A stretch of DNA of 14,109 nt from an uncultured Lachnospiraceae bacterium. GTDB taxonomy: Bacteria > Bacillota > Clostridia > Lachnospirales > Lachnospiraceae. Below the pieces are notes generated by a model. That model searched no databases and was not told the origin of the DNA. It worked only from the letters and a program-made list of their open reading frames with translations. The position numbers and the translations under genes are program-made. Shown here in pieces: positions 7,175 to 14,005 of the stretch. The stretch covers positions 1 to 14,109 of the forward strand of contig CALDIE010000281.1 of the NCBI GenBank assembly GCA_937901625.1, written 5' to 3'. How positions within the stretch are numbered: position 1 is the first letter of the stretch; every line of letters begins with the position of its first letter.

Positions 7175-7204
7175 TTTACATTTTAGACGGAACTATGATA
7201 TGAT
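7175..7204 (+). promoter_or_regulatory. Promoter for the 7267 gene
   Basis: TTTACA (7175-7180), 18-base spacer, TATGAT (7199-7204); an overlapping TATGAT at 7194-7199 would give a 13-base spacer and is less likely. Transcription would start near 7211, 56 bases before the start codon. Confidence 0.5.
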
Positions 7205-7266
7205 GACCGACGGGAAACGCGACTGCTGTTCGTGAGGGAATTTCGGAAATCAACAAGGAGGAAAAA

Positions 7267-8097
7267 ATGAGTTTTAAAACGAGATTGATGGTATTATTGA
7301 TCGGTCTGGGTGTTATGCTTACCGGTTTCGGGGTCTTGGATATGATACGTCTTGGCGGAAAGCCGGTAGATGTGCTGGAACTCGATTCGGATGAGATGAA
7401 AGCGAATATCCATGTGGCCGGAGATGTGGAATTTGTGTGGGATTGCGCGATCAGTGAGACAACGGAGCAAAAAACGTACGGTGTTACGACATCATCAAGA
7501 GAGTCTTCCAGATATTATACATTTGTGGATATGCAGGATGAAGGAGATTATTATACTTTTGACAAGGTATATGTGATCAAGGTTTCCTCTCAGTATTTTG
7601 ATCTGTTTGAAAAAATGCGCACGGAAAGCGATAACTGGTGGAACGATTATACCGGCAAGGTAGACTACCCCTCCACATCTTTTTCCTACGACGGATACTT
7701 AAAGAAGATGTCGGATGAGGAAAGGGAGATCATAATGGATGGTCTGCGATCCATGGGCTTTACAAAAGATGAAGATCATAAGAGCATCGATGACTGGGTT
7801 GATGTATATTATATTCAGCATGTGGCAAATCCCGGAGCGAGCAAGATCATGGCGCTTGTCGGGGTGGTTTTTCTTGCGGCGGGGATCACCGTTCTTGTTT
7901 TGTCGATCAAGTCGAAAAAAGAGAATGAGCAGATGACCGCGGGAATGGCGGCTTTTGGAAATGACGCGGTGATCCGGGAACCGGATCTGAATTTTGATTT
8001 TGATAACCGGACGCAGGGGGAGACATTCGGAGAGAACGGATTTTATCCGGGGACTTCCGGACAGGATGGATCCGGTAATAACGACGAAAATGTGTGA
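7267..8097 (+). CDS. Two-pass membrane protein of unknown function
   Basis: 276 residues; I do not recognise the family with confidence. A hydrophobic span at residues 7-27 and another at 194-214 enclose an outside domain of about 165 residues. This domain is rich in Asp, Tyr and Ser and reads as beta strands with one helical stretch (SDEEREIIMDGLRSMGF, 149-165). After the second span comes a charged KSKKENEQ and a disordered glycine/asparagine-rich tail (about 240-276, FDFDNRTQG to NNDENV), expected in the cytoplasm if the first span is an uncleaved signal anchor with the N-terminus inside. The ribosome binding site AAGGAGGAAAAA before ATG 7267 is strong. The lipoprotein gene 70 bases downstream is probably in the same transcript, so the two may work together at the cell surface. 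Confidence 0.8.
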   Translation: MSFKTRLMVLLIGLGVMLTGFGVLDMIRLGGKPVDVLELDSDEMKANIHVAGDVEFVWDCAISETTEQKTYGVTTSSRESSRYYTFVDMQDEGDYYTFDKVYVIKVSSQYFDLFEKMRTESDNWWNDYTGKVDYPSTSFSYDGYLKKMSDEEREIIMDGLRSMGFTKDEDHKSIDDWVDVYYIQHVANPGASKIMALVGVVFLAAGITVLVLSIKSKKENEQMTAGMAAFGNDAVIREPDLNFDFDNRTQGETFGENGFYPGTSGQDGSGNNDENV

Positions 8098-8104
8098 CAG
8101 TAGG

Positions 8105-8134
8105 CGGGGAGAGGGCCTTACGGTTTTCTCCCCG
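8105..8134 (+). other. Strong RNA hairpin between the membrane protein and lipoprotein genes
   Basis: CGGGGAGA (8105-8112) pairs with TCTCCCCG (8127-8134). The inner bases extend it to 13 pairs (8105-8117 with 8122-8134) through three G-U pairs and two G-C pairs, with a four-base loop. What follows is TGTTGTTGT, a weak U-tract, so it may be a partial terminator or a processing/stability element that lowers expression of the second gene. Confidence 0.5.
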
Positions 8135-8167
8135 TGTTGTTGTATGGCGCAAGAGGAAAGAGAGAAC

Positions 8168-9547
8168 ATGAAAAAGAAGAGTATTGCGATCATGATGGCG
8201 GGATATTTGGCTTTGAGTCTTACCGCCTGCGGGAATCCGCTCAAAAAGCTCCCGGATGTATCTGAAACGAATATTTATGACGCTGCCGCGGATATGACAA
8301 ATAATGAAGCGGCGGATGCCATTGTAAAAGAGATTGAGGATGTGATTCTTGACGGGGGCGCTCAATTGACAGGATTGGTTGTGTATGACCGGGAAGAAAG
8401 CGAGGATGAGAAGGAACGTTCGGAGGTATCCGTAAAGATCGCTTACGAAACCGGAAATGCGTCTTTTACCGATTATTATGTATGTTCTATGCGCTATAGT
8501 GACGATGACGGATGGAGAGTAAAGGAAATCGCGCGCGATGAGGATAAAATCGCGGTCTGTATGCCGGCGCAGGAGGCGGGCGAAGAAACGATAAGAGAGT
8601 ATCTGATGGATTATGTCTGGTATTGTTCGGATGATGAAGACAATTATACGGTGTACTTTAATGAAGATATAGAGATGGATCTGACCATCGACTCTAAAGA
8701 AGTATACACAGGCGAAGATATACCGGAAGAAATCCGTGAATATATGGGGACATACGGCGCTTTGGAGGAAGTATGGATCTCTTTTCGGACGGATGACGGC
8801 TTTCGTGTCGCGGAAGGCGGCGTCGGGATGCGTCTTTGGTTTGACGCGGACGAAGGTATATGGGATTTTTACGACAGTACGTACGATGGTGACCTTACCG
8901 TAAGTATCAGTGATGACGTTTTGGCGGCGCTTTCGGATGAACGTATGCTTGCGGATGTTTCGGAGTACGAGGTTTCTCTCGGATATTACACAAATCCGGT
9001 TTATTTTACGGAAGATACATACGAAGCGGTTTCTTTCGGAGATTATCAGTTTAGCGGGAATTACTGTGAAAGAAGTGTATCCTTGACGCCAAAGGGAAAT
9101 ATCTATGACGCCAAAGTCATTTTTAATTTAACTTATTACTACTATGCGGATGACGGATGGAAGTTAGACTGGGTATCGATCGATGCCGGGGTGGAATCCT
9201 TTCTTCTGGAAGGAAAGACACTCACCGGCGTGATGTATTCGGATTGCAATGAAGGCGCAAAAGAGTATGCGGAATTATCTTATACTTTCCTGGAAACCAC
9301 GGAGGACGGAAAGATCGCCGGGGAAGCAAAAATAGGACGTAACGGATATGATGTCTCCGCGGAGGATCCGATTCCTTTTGAGGCTTCGATCGGAAGTGAC
9401 TATATCATGATAGAATTTGATGATTATATGGTCTATGGAGACGGATGGTGGGATGAATTCCTCTTTGATACGCTGTATTGTAATTATGCTACAGGTCAGT
9501 TATACAGCGCGAAGTATGATTATTACTATACTTTGGGGGAGGAGTAA
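8168..9547 (+). CDS. Acidic lipoprotein of unknown function with internal repeats
   Basis: 459 residues. The N-terminus is a lipoprotein signal: MKKK, a hydrophobic stretch, and lipobox LTAC with lipidated C21. The mature protein is very rich in Asp, Glu and Tyr and should be mostly beta structure. Three similar segments recur: MRYSDDDGWRVKEI (108-121), ISFRTDDGFRVAE (204-216) and YYYYADDGWKLDWV (323-336), which suggests three related modules of roughly 100 residues. I do not recognise the family; an extracytoplasmic binding or sensing role would fit but is not shown. ATG 8168 has AGGAAAG about eight bases upstream; a longer frame runs through the hairpin and is rejected because only this start gives a signal sequence. 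The stop codon is 8 bases from the end of the convergent gene at 9556. Confidence 0.85.
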   Translation: MKKKSIAIMMAGYLALSLTACGNPLKKLPDVSETNIYDAAADMTNNEAADAIVKEIEDVILDGGAQLTGLVVYDREESEDEKERSEVSVKIAYETGNASFTDYYVCSMRYSDDDGWRVKEIARDEDKIAVCMPAQEAGEETIREYLMDYVWYCSDDEDNYTVYFNEDIEMDLTIDSKEVYTGEDIPEEIREYMGTYGALEEVWISFRTDDGFRVAEGGVGMRLWFDADEGIWDFYDSTYDGDLTVSISDDVLAALSDERMLADVSEYEVSLGYYTNPVYFTEDTYEAVSFGDYQFSGNYCERSVSLTPKGNIYDAKVIFNLTYYYYADDGWKLDWVSIDAGVESFLLEGKTLTGVMYSDCNEGAKEYAELSYTFLETTEDGKIAGEAKIGRNGYDVSAEDPIPFEASIGSDYIMIEFDDYMVYGDGWWDEFLFDTLYCNYATGQLYSAKYDYYYTLGEE

Positions 9548-9555
9548 GGGCCGGC

Positions 9556-11211
9556 TTACTGCTCTTTGGCGGAGTAATATTCCGTCAGATGCTGCTTAAA
9601 CAATACCAGATCTTCGTAGTTTAAACGTACAGGAGCTCCCATGGCGGTAGATACATGGAATGTCTCCGTATCGTAGAGCGTATCATAGTAGTTGTAGGAA
9701 GTGTTGAAAAGGGAGGTTCCCAAAAAGTAGTTTTCGGCGCTGATATCAAGGAGATCTAAGATCGTAGGCGTAAGATCAAGAGAGTTGCGCCCGTATACAT
9801 TGATCACAGATGGATCCAGACCGGCGTAATAAATAGCCAAAGGGATCCTGTCTGTCGCCGGAAGACCTCTGGCCGGATCGGGGAATGTGGTATCATAATC
9901 CGTTTCCACATAGGTGGAGTGATCCGTAGTGAAGACCAGGAGAGTATTATCCGCCAGCCGGTTGTCTTCCCGGAACTTCTCCCAAAAATTTCCGAATTGA
10001 ACATCCAGATTATAAAACTTATTAAGGATCGCGTTATCGCCATCGCCATAGAAGGCATCCGGTGAATTGAGGCTGGTATGCGTGCCAAAGGTGTAGATGA
10101 CTGTCAAAAACGGCTCATCGGAGTCGGAAAGAGACTCGATGGTGTTATAGAGGTATTCGTAAGCTTCCCGGTCGGAGAGGCTGTTTGCCTCGCCGTTAAA
10201 ATCACCTTCCGGATTGATAACCTCATCAAAACCGAGGTTTTCCAGATAGGTTGTAAATTCCTCGTTGTGAGGTTCGGTATTGATAAAGACGGTGTGATAC
10301 CCCTCGCCGGAGAGAACGCCTTGTAATGATACCAGATTGTTGGGATCCAGATTGTTCATCTGATAGCCGGAAAAGAGCTGTCCGATGATGCCGCGGAATG
10401 TGGCAAACGTATGGTTATAATAGTTAGCGAAAAACAGAGAACTGCCTTCTAACTCCCTGACATTGACCATGACATCTCTGGGGTCATCGATAATGGTTTG
10501 GGAGAGTCCTTCGGTCAGGATCAAAACAATATTGGGCTGTTCCGGGAGGCAGAGAGGTTTTTCGATACAATCGGGAATCTCTGTTTTATAGAAGAGGGGG
10601 CGTGTATCTCCGGTGTTCTGAACGGCTTTTCGGTCCAAAGCAAGGTCAGCCTCGTCACGAAGGAGCTCCACAAAGGCGCTTCCCGGAGTAAGCCCTGCGC
10701 TGAAGATCCAGGTAAACAGCAGCTCGGCGATAAGCCCTGCGGTGAGAGTGCCTCTTTCCATGGAAGCCGGAAGACAGATACGGATCCAGGGGATCAGGGC
10801 TCCGATGATGGAAAATATGATGCCGGTGAGGTAGGGAACAGCATTTCCGCCGAGGTCTTCCGCGGAACTGATATTACTTACCATAACGGTGGTGACATAA
10901 CTGCCGGCATAATATTGAAATAAAAACTGAAGATTAAATATGAGAAAAAGAAGGAACTCGGCGATCTGTCCGATCCTTTTTTTTGTGAATATATTCGAGA
11001 GGATCACGATCAGCAGAAGCTCGATCAATCCGCCCAGAAGAAATTTCCTGGAAGCGGTCTGAAAAAAAACTCCCCCGAGGAGCGCCAGGCTCATCAAAAC
11101 CTTTACGATATCCAATAGAATGACAGGACGCCATTTACGGGACGCGGCAGTTTCGGGGGTCGATTCGCTGTTGTTTTCCAATGGGGTGTTTTTAATTGTT
11201 TCCTTACTCAT
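9556..11211 (-). CDS. LtaS-like membrane phosphotransferase/sulfatase-superfamily protein
   Basis: 551 residues. About five membrane spans lie between residues 29 and 174, followed by an extracellular alkaline-phosphatase-superfamily domain from about 225 to 500. PNIVLILTEG (226-235) supplies the first metal ligand (E234), NHTFATFRG (266-274) holds the probable threonine nucleophile (T271, less likely T268), and TTDHS (428-432) gives the D430/H431 metal ligands; LTPTILDLLDI (480-490) is also typical. Such proteins move phosphoglycerol or phosphoethanolamine groups onto lipoteichoic acid, glycolipids or surface polysaccharides. The nucleophile region differs from the GKTSDSEF of canonical LtaS, so polyglycerolphosphate synthesis is not assured and a polysaccharide-modifying role is as likely. 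ATG 11211 has AGGAG nine bases upstream and a strong promoter behind it. Annotation as sulfatase would be a superfamily label only. Confidence 0.88.
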   Translation of the reverse strand: MSKETIKNTPLENNSESTPETAASRKWRPVILLDIVKVLMSLALLGGVFFQTASRKFLLGGLIELLLIVILSNIFTKKRIGQIAEFLLFLIFNLQFLFQYYAGSYVTTVMVSNISSAEDLGGNAVPYLTGIIFSIIGALIPWIRICLPASMERGTLTAGLIAELLFTWIFSAGLTPGSAFVELLRDEADLALDRKAVQNTGDTRPLFYKTEIPDCIEKPLCLPEQPNIVLILTEGLSQTIIDDPRDVMVNVRELEGSSLFFANYYNHTFATFRGIIGQLFSGYQMNNLDPNNLVSLQGVLSGEGYHTVFINTEPHNEEFTTYLENLGFDEVINPEGDFNGEANSLSDREAYEYLYNTIESLSDSDEPFLTVIYTFGTHTSLNSPDAFYGDGDNAILNKFYNLDVQFGNFWEKFREDNRLADNTLLVFTTDHSTYVETDYDTTFPDPARGLPATDRIPLAIYYAGLDPSVINVYGRNSLDLTPTILDLLDISAENYFLGTSLFNTSYNYYDTLYDTETFHVSTAMGAPVRLNYEDLVLFKQHLTEYYSAKEQ

Positions 11212-11271
11212 TTGCTGAATCTCCTCAAGTATGTCCGGCGCGATGCTGATGATCCATCATTTCACGCAGCC

Positions 11272-11300
11272 ATTGTACCATAATGCCGACGGCAGGTCAA
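11272..11300 (-). promoter_or_regulatory. Strong promoter for the LtaS-like gene
   Basis: On the minus strand: TTGACC (11300-11295), 17-base spacer, TACAAT (11277-11272) preceded by TGG (extended -10). It is 60 bases before the start codon. The match is close to consensus, suggesting steady expression. Confidence 0.75.
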
Positions 11301-11372
11301 AAAAAGCCCTGAACCTTTCGTCATTTCATCTAAAATTACTTTTTTCGAACGGACACAATTCACAAACTTTAC

Positions 11373-11384
11373 CTAATCGATTAG
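11373..11384. promoter_or_regulatory. Perfect palindrome CTAATCGATTAG, likely LacI-family operator
   Basis: A 12-bp perfect palindrome with a central CG, the usual form of LacI/GalR-family operators, 117 bases upstream of the epimerase start and about 72 bases beyond the LtaS-like promoter. The regulator encoded at 12725 is the obvious candidate to bind it. The palindrome is certain, its function inferred. Confidence 0.6.
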
Positions 11385-11392
11385 TTTAATGA

Positions 11393-11421
11393 TTGAAACA
11401 GTGGTTTTTCCTATGATACAT
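11393..11421 (+). promoter_or_regulatory. Candidate promoter for the epimerase gene
   Basis: TTGAAA (11393-11398) with either ATACAT (11416-11421, spacer 17) or TATGAT (11412-11417, spacer only 13). Neither pair is a good match, so this may be a promoter that needs an activator, or the true boxes are elsewhere. The palindrome ends eight bases upstream of the TTGAAA. Confidence 0.3.
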
Positions 11422-11500
11422 TGTGATTACAGACAAGAAAAACGAGCGCATAAGCAGAACAAAGAACAGGGAAAAGTAATTTAATACAAGGAGACGATCT

Positions 11501-12676
11501 ATGGCAATGTTAGAAGAAGTAAAACATCAGTTGGCAGAGGGGATCATCCCGTTTTGGGAGAATCTTAGGGATGATGAGTACGGCGGTTATTACGGATTGC
11601 TTACCTTTGATCTCGCTTTGGATAAAAAGGCGGTTAAAGGTTGCATTCTGAATAACAGGATCACATGGTTTTTTTCCAACGCGTATACGCTTTTAAAGGA
11701 TCCCCGTTTACTGGAGGAGGCCAGACACGGGTACGAGTTTCTGCGTGATCACTGTCTGGATCGTGAAAACGGCGGTGTGTATTGGTCCATGACTTACGAC
11801 GGAAAGCCGCAGGATACAACAAAACATACCTACAATCAGGCCTTTTGCATCTATGCGCTTTCATCGTATTATGAGGCGTCGAAAGACAGAGAGGCATTGG
11901 AGGAGGCGTACAGACTGTTCCGCCTGATCGAGGAAAAGTGTACGGACGATCTGGGGTATCTGGAGGCATTTACCGTGGATTTCCGGCCGGAATCCAATGA
12001 GAAGTTGTCCGAAAACGGCGTAATGGCGGAAAAGACGATGAATACACTCCTGCATGTATTTGAAGCCTATACGGAGCTCTATCGCGTGGATCGTTCCGAA
12101 GAGGTGGGTGAGAGGCTCCGCTGGATCCTGGATACATTTGCTCAGAAGATATATAACCCGGAGCTTCGCAGACAGGAAGTGTTCTTTGACAGAGAATATC
12201 ACACCCTGATCGATCTGTATTCCTATGGACATGATATTGAGACATCCTGGCTGATCAATCGCGGAGTGGAGGTTCTGGGAGATCCGGAGTACATGGAAAA
12301 GATGCTGCCGATCACGGAAGTACTTGCGGATAATGTCAAGAAAGTGGCCTTCGACGGGAGATCCCTTGCAAATGAATGTGACAAAGGCGTGGTAAATACC
12401 GATCGTATCTGGTGGGTTCAGGCAGAGACAGTGATCGGCTTTTTGGAAGCATATGAGAAGCATCCGGAGCGCAAAGATTACCTTGAAGCAGCCGAAGCGG
12501 AGTGGAGTTTTATCCGTGATTTCGTGATCGATCACAGAGAAGGAAGCGAGTGGTTTTACGCGGTGGATCCCGAGGGTAATCCGGATCCCGCGAAACGGCC
12601 GATCGTGGAAGCGTGGAAATGTCCTTATCACAACGGACGCATGTGTATTGAGGTCATAAGGAGGCTGAGTAAGTAA
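11501..12676 (+). CDS. AGE-family epimerase, cellobiose/mannobiose 2-epimerase type
   Basis: 391 residues, the usual length of cellobiose 2-epimerase. The enzyme inverts C2 of the reducing-end sugar, turning cellobiose into glucosyl-mannose or mannobiose into mannosyl-glucose. The (alpha/alpha)6 barrel has its family marks: IIPFWENLRDDEYGGYYG (15-32), ILNNRITWFFSNAY (49-62) with R53, NTLLHVFEAYTEL (181-193) with H184, SYGHDIETSWL (241-251) with H244, DRIWWVQAE (301-309), and CPYHNGRMC (374-382) with H377. H244 and H377 match the catalytic histidine pair known for this family, and the start is very like R. albus cellobiose 2-epimerase. There is no signal peptide. AGGAG lies eight bases before ATG 11501; a second ATG at 11507 is less well placed. 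A LacI-type regulator follows 48 bases on. N-acylglucosamine 2-epimerase is a less likely reading. Confidence 0.92.
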   Translation: MAMLEEVKHQLAEGIIPFWENLRDDEYGGYYGLLTFDLALDKKAVKGCILNNRITWFFSNAYTLLKDPRLLEEARHGYEFLRDHCLDRENGGVYWSMTYDGKPQDTTKHTYNQAFCIYALSSYYEASKDREALEEAYRLFRLIEEKCTDDLGYLEAFTVDFRPESNEKLSENGVMAEKTMNTLLHVFEAYTELYRVDRSEEVGERLRWILDTFAQKIYNPELRRQEVFFDREYHTLIDLYSYGHDIETSWLINRGVEVLGDPEYMEKMLPITEVLADNVKKVAFDGRSLANECDKGVVNTDRIWWVQAETVIGFLEAYEKHPERKDYLEAAEAEWSFIRDFVIDHREGSEWFYAVDPEGNPDPAKRPIVEAWKCPYHNGRMCIEVIRRLSK

Positions 12677-12724
12677 CGGTTTTTTATATTCGATGTATTT
12701 CTGAAACAACGGGGGTAGATGGTC

Positions 12725-13729
12725 ATGATGAAGCACATCACGATGAGTGATATAGCACAGGAAATAGGCGTCAGCACGGTGACGGTTTCCAAGGCGTTGT
12801 CGGACAAAGAAGGCGTCAGTGATGCACTTCGGGAGAAGATAAAGAAAAAGGCGGCGGAACTGGGGTATGTTTATAACTCCATGGCGAAGAGCATCAAAGA
12901 GGGGATCAGCGGAAACATAGGAATCCTGGTTTCGGAACGCTATTTTTACGACAATGCGTTTTACGCAAAGCTCTACAATCGGAACGTAATGGATTTCAGG
13001 GAAAGAGGATACTCGGCGATCCTGGAGATCATTTCGATCGCGGACGAAAACCAGGGTAATCTCCCCGGTATGATCGTAAACAACAAGATTGACGGACTGG
13101 TGGTTTTGGGACAGCTAAAGAGCCGGTACGTATCTATGATCAGTGAACTGGGACTGCCGTTTCTTTTTATGGATTTCTACGACGAAGAGCTTGATGTGGA
13201 CTGTGTGGTATCGGATAACGTGTATGGCTCTTATCTCATGACCAGATACCTGATCAAAAGCGGTCATAAAAAGATCGCGTTTGTCGGAAATATCTTTTCT
13301 ACCAGCAGCATCATGGACCGTTATCTGGGATATCACCGGGCGCTATTGCAAAATCATCTGGAGGAACGTCCGGAATGGGTGATCTCCGACCGTGATGAGG
13401 TTGAGGTGTTTAGGAATATCGCTCTCCCGGAGGAGATGCCGGATGCTTTTGTCTGCAATTGTGACGAATCGGCCTTTTATCTTATCTCGCAGTTGAAAAA
13501 TCTGGGGTATCGGATCCCGGAGGATATTTCCATCGTCGGTTTTGACGATTCCATGCTGGCGGAGTACAGCCAGCCGAGACTGACCACTTACAGGGTAGCG
13601 CTGGAAGGGATCAGCGAGACGGTGGTGGATGTCATCATACGAAAAATCTCGGAACCGACATATGTATCAGGGCGAAAAGTAGTGGGCGGTGCCATCGTGG
13701 TCCGGGAGTCTGTTGCGAAAATGAAATGA
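12725..13729 (+). CDS. LacI/GalR-family transcriptional regulator
   Basis: 334 residues from this start. The N-terminal helix-turn-helix reads ITMSDIAQEIGVSTVTVSKALS with the hinge region AAELGYVYNSMAKSIKEG, and the rest is a periplasmic-binding-protein-like effector domain (NIGILVSE, IDGLVVLG, SGHKKIAFVGN, PDAFVCNCDE, DISIVGFDDS, PRLTTYR). Such proteins bind a sugar and release, or sometimes grip, palindromic operators with a central CG. GGGGGT at 12711-12716 is eight bases before ATG 12725; ATG 12719 is only two bases away and ATG 12728 eleven, so 12725 is preferred. It lies right after the epimerase and before a probable sugar phosphorylase, which suggests that it controls this sugar locus. 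The effector is unknown; a mannose- or glucose-containing disaccharide is a reasonable guess. No promoter is visible in the 48-base gap, so it is probably transcribed with the epimerase. Confidence 0.93.
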   Translation: MMKHITMSDIAQEIGVSTVTVSKALSDKEGVSDALREKIKKKAAELGYVYNSMAKSIKEGISGNIGILVSERYFYDNAFYAKLYNRNVMDFRERGYSAILEIISIADENQGNLPGMIVNNKIDGLVVLGQLKSRYVSMISELGLPFLFMDFYDEELDVDCVVSDNVYGSYLMTRYLIKSGHKKIAFVGNIFSTSSIMDRYLGYHRALLQNHLEERPEWVISDRDEVEVFRNIALPEEMPDAFVCNCDESAFYLISQLKNLGYRIPEDISIVGFDDSMLAEYSQPRLTTYRVALEGISETVVDVIIRKISEPTYVSGRKVVGGAIVVRESVAKMK

Positions 13730-13819
13730 GTAAAACGGAATCCCGAGACATAAAATTGCATAAATAAGAAGAGCCAAAAAGAGAAATTTGTACAAAAATA
13801 ACGTAAAAACCAAATATTA

Positions 13820-13831
13820 TTTGACGTTAAA
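13820..13831. promoter_or_regulatory. Imperfect palindrome TTTGACGTTAAA over the -35 box
   Basis: A 12-bp palindrome with one mismatched pair and central CG overlaps the -35 hexamer. It agrees at 9 of 12 positions with CTTAACGATAAA at 13860-13871, 40 bases away centre to centre, close to four helical turns. A LacI-family protein could bind both. The overlap with a promoter hexamer means part of the match could be chance. Confidence 0.3.
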
Positions 13832-13849
13832 CTGGTAAAAAAATATAAT
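13821..13849 (+). promoter_or_regulatory. Near-perfect sigma-A promoter for the 14006 gene
   Basis: TTGACG (13821-13826), exactly 17 bases, then TATAAT (13844-13849). The transcript would start near 13856, with a 5' leader of about 150 bases that contains the TGTAAG repeats and no clear riboswitch fold. This is the best promoter in the window. Confidence 0.85.
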
Positions 13850-13859
13850 TTAATTGGTG

Positions 13860-13871
13860 CTTAACGATAAA
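13860..13871. promoter_or_regulatory. Imperfect palindrome CTTAACGATAAA just after the transcription start
   Basis: The core TTAACGATAA (13861-13870) is symmetric except for one pair and centred on CG. It lies immediately downstream of the expected start of transcription, a typical repressor position. It resembles the epimerase-upstream palindrome at 8 of 12 positions. Function is inferred. Confidence 0.35.
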
Positions 13872-13884
13872 CTAAACGAAAAAA

Positions 13885-13918
13885 TGTAAGAAATGTAAGC
13901 GGTGTAAGAGAGTGTAAG
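13885..13918 (+). repeat. Four tandem TGTAAG motifs
   Basis: TGTAAG occurs at 13885, 13894, 13903 and 13913, so with spacings of 9, 9 and 10 bases. They lie in the leader of the 14006 gene, after its promoter. The spacing near one helical turn would allow side-by-side protein binding, but the position downstream of the start also allows an RNA role. A similar pair stands before the flavodoxin promoter. Confidence 0.5.
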
Positions 13919-14005
13919 TAACGAAAATTATCTGAAATGCCGGCAGGAAGGGAAGCCGGATAGTAAGAAAGATCAATTATAAGAAAGGATTTTGGTGAAA
14001 ATAAC

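Noticed and set aside
7994..8167. Upstream extension of the lipoprotein reading frame
   Set aside because: It overlaps the end of the preceding gene and a strong hairpin, and would bury the lipoprotein signal sequence inside the protein.
11861..12736. Long minus-strand open frame (291 codons) opposite the epimerase
   Set aside because: It is antisense to a gene with full catalytic motifs, its translation shows no family motif, and it has no ribosome binding site; it reflects the codon use of the true gene.
13885..13918. CRISPR-like array
   Set aside because: The repeat unit is only six bases with 3-4 base gaps, and there are no cas genes; it is a tandem motif, not a CRISPR array.
13850..14005. 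Riboswitch in the 150-base leader
   Set aside because: No conserved riboswitch core and no terminator hairpin or anti-terminator pair could be seen.
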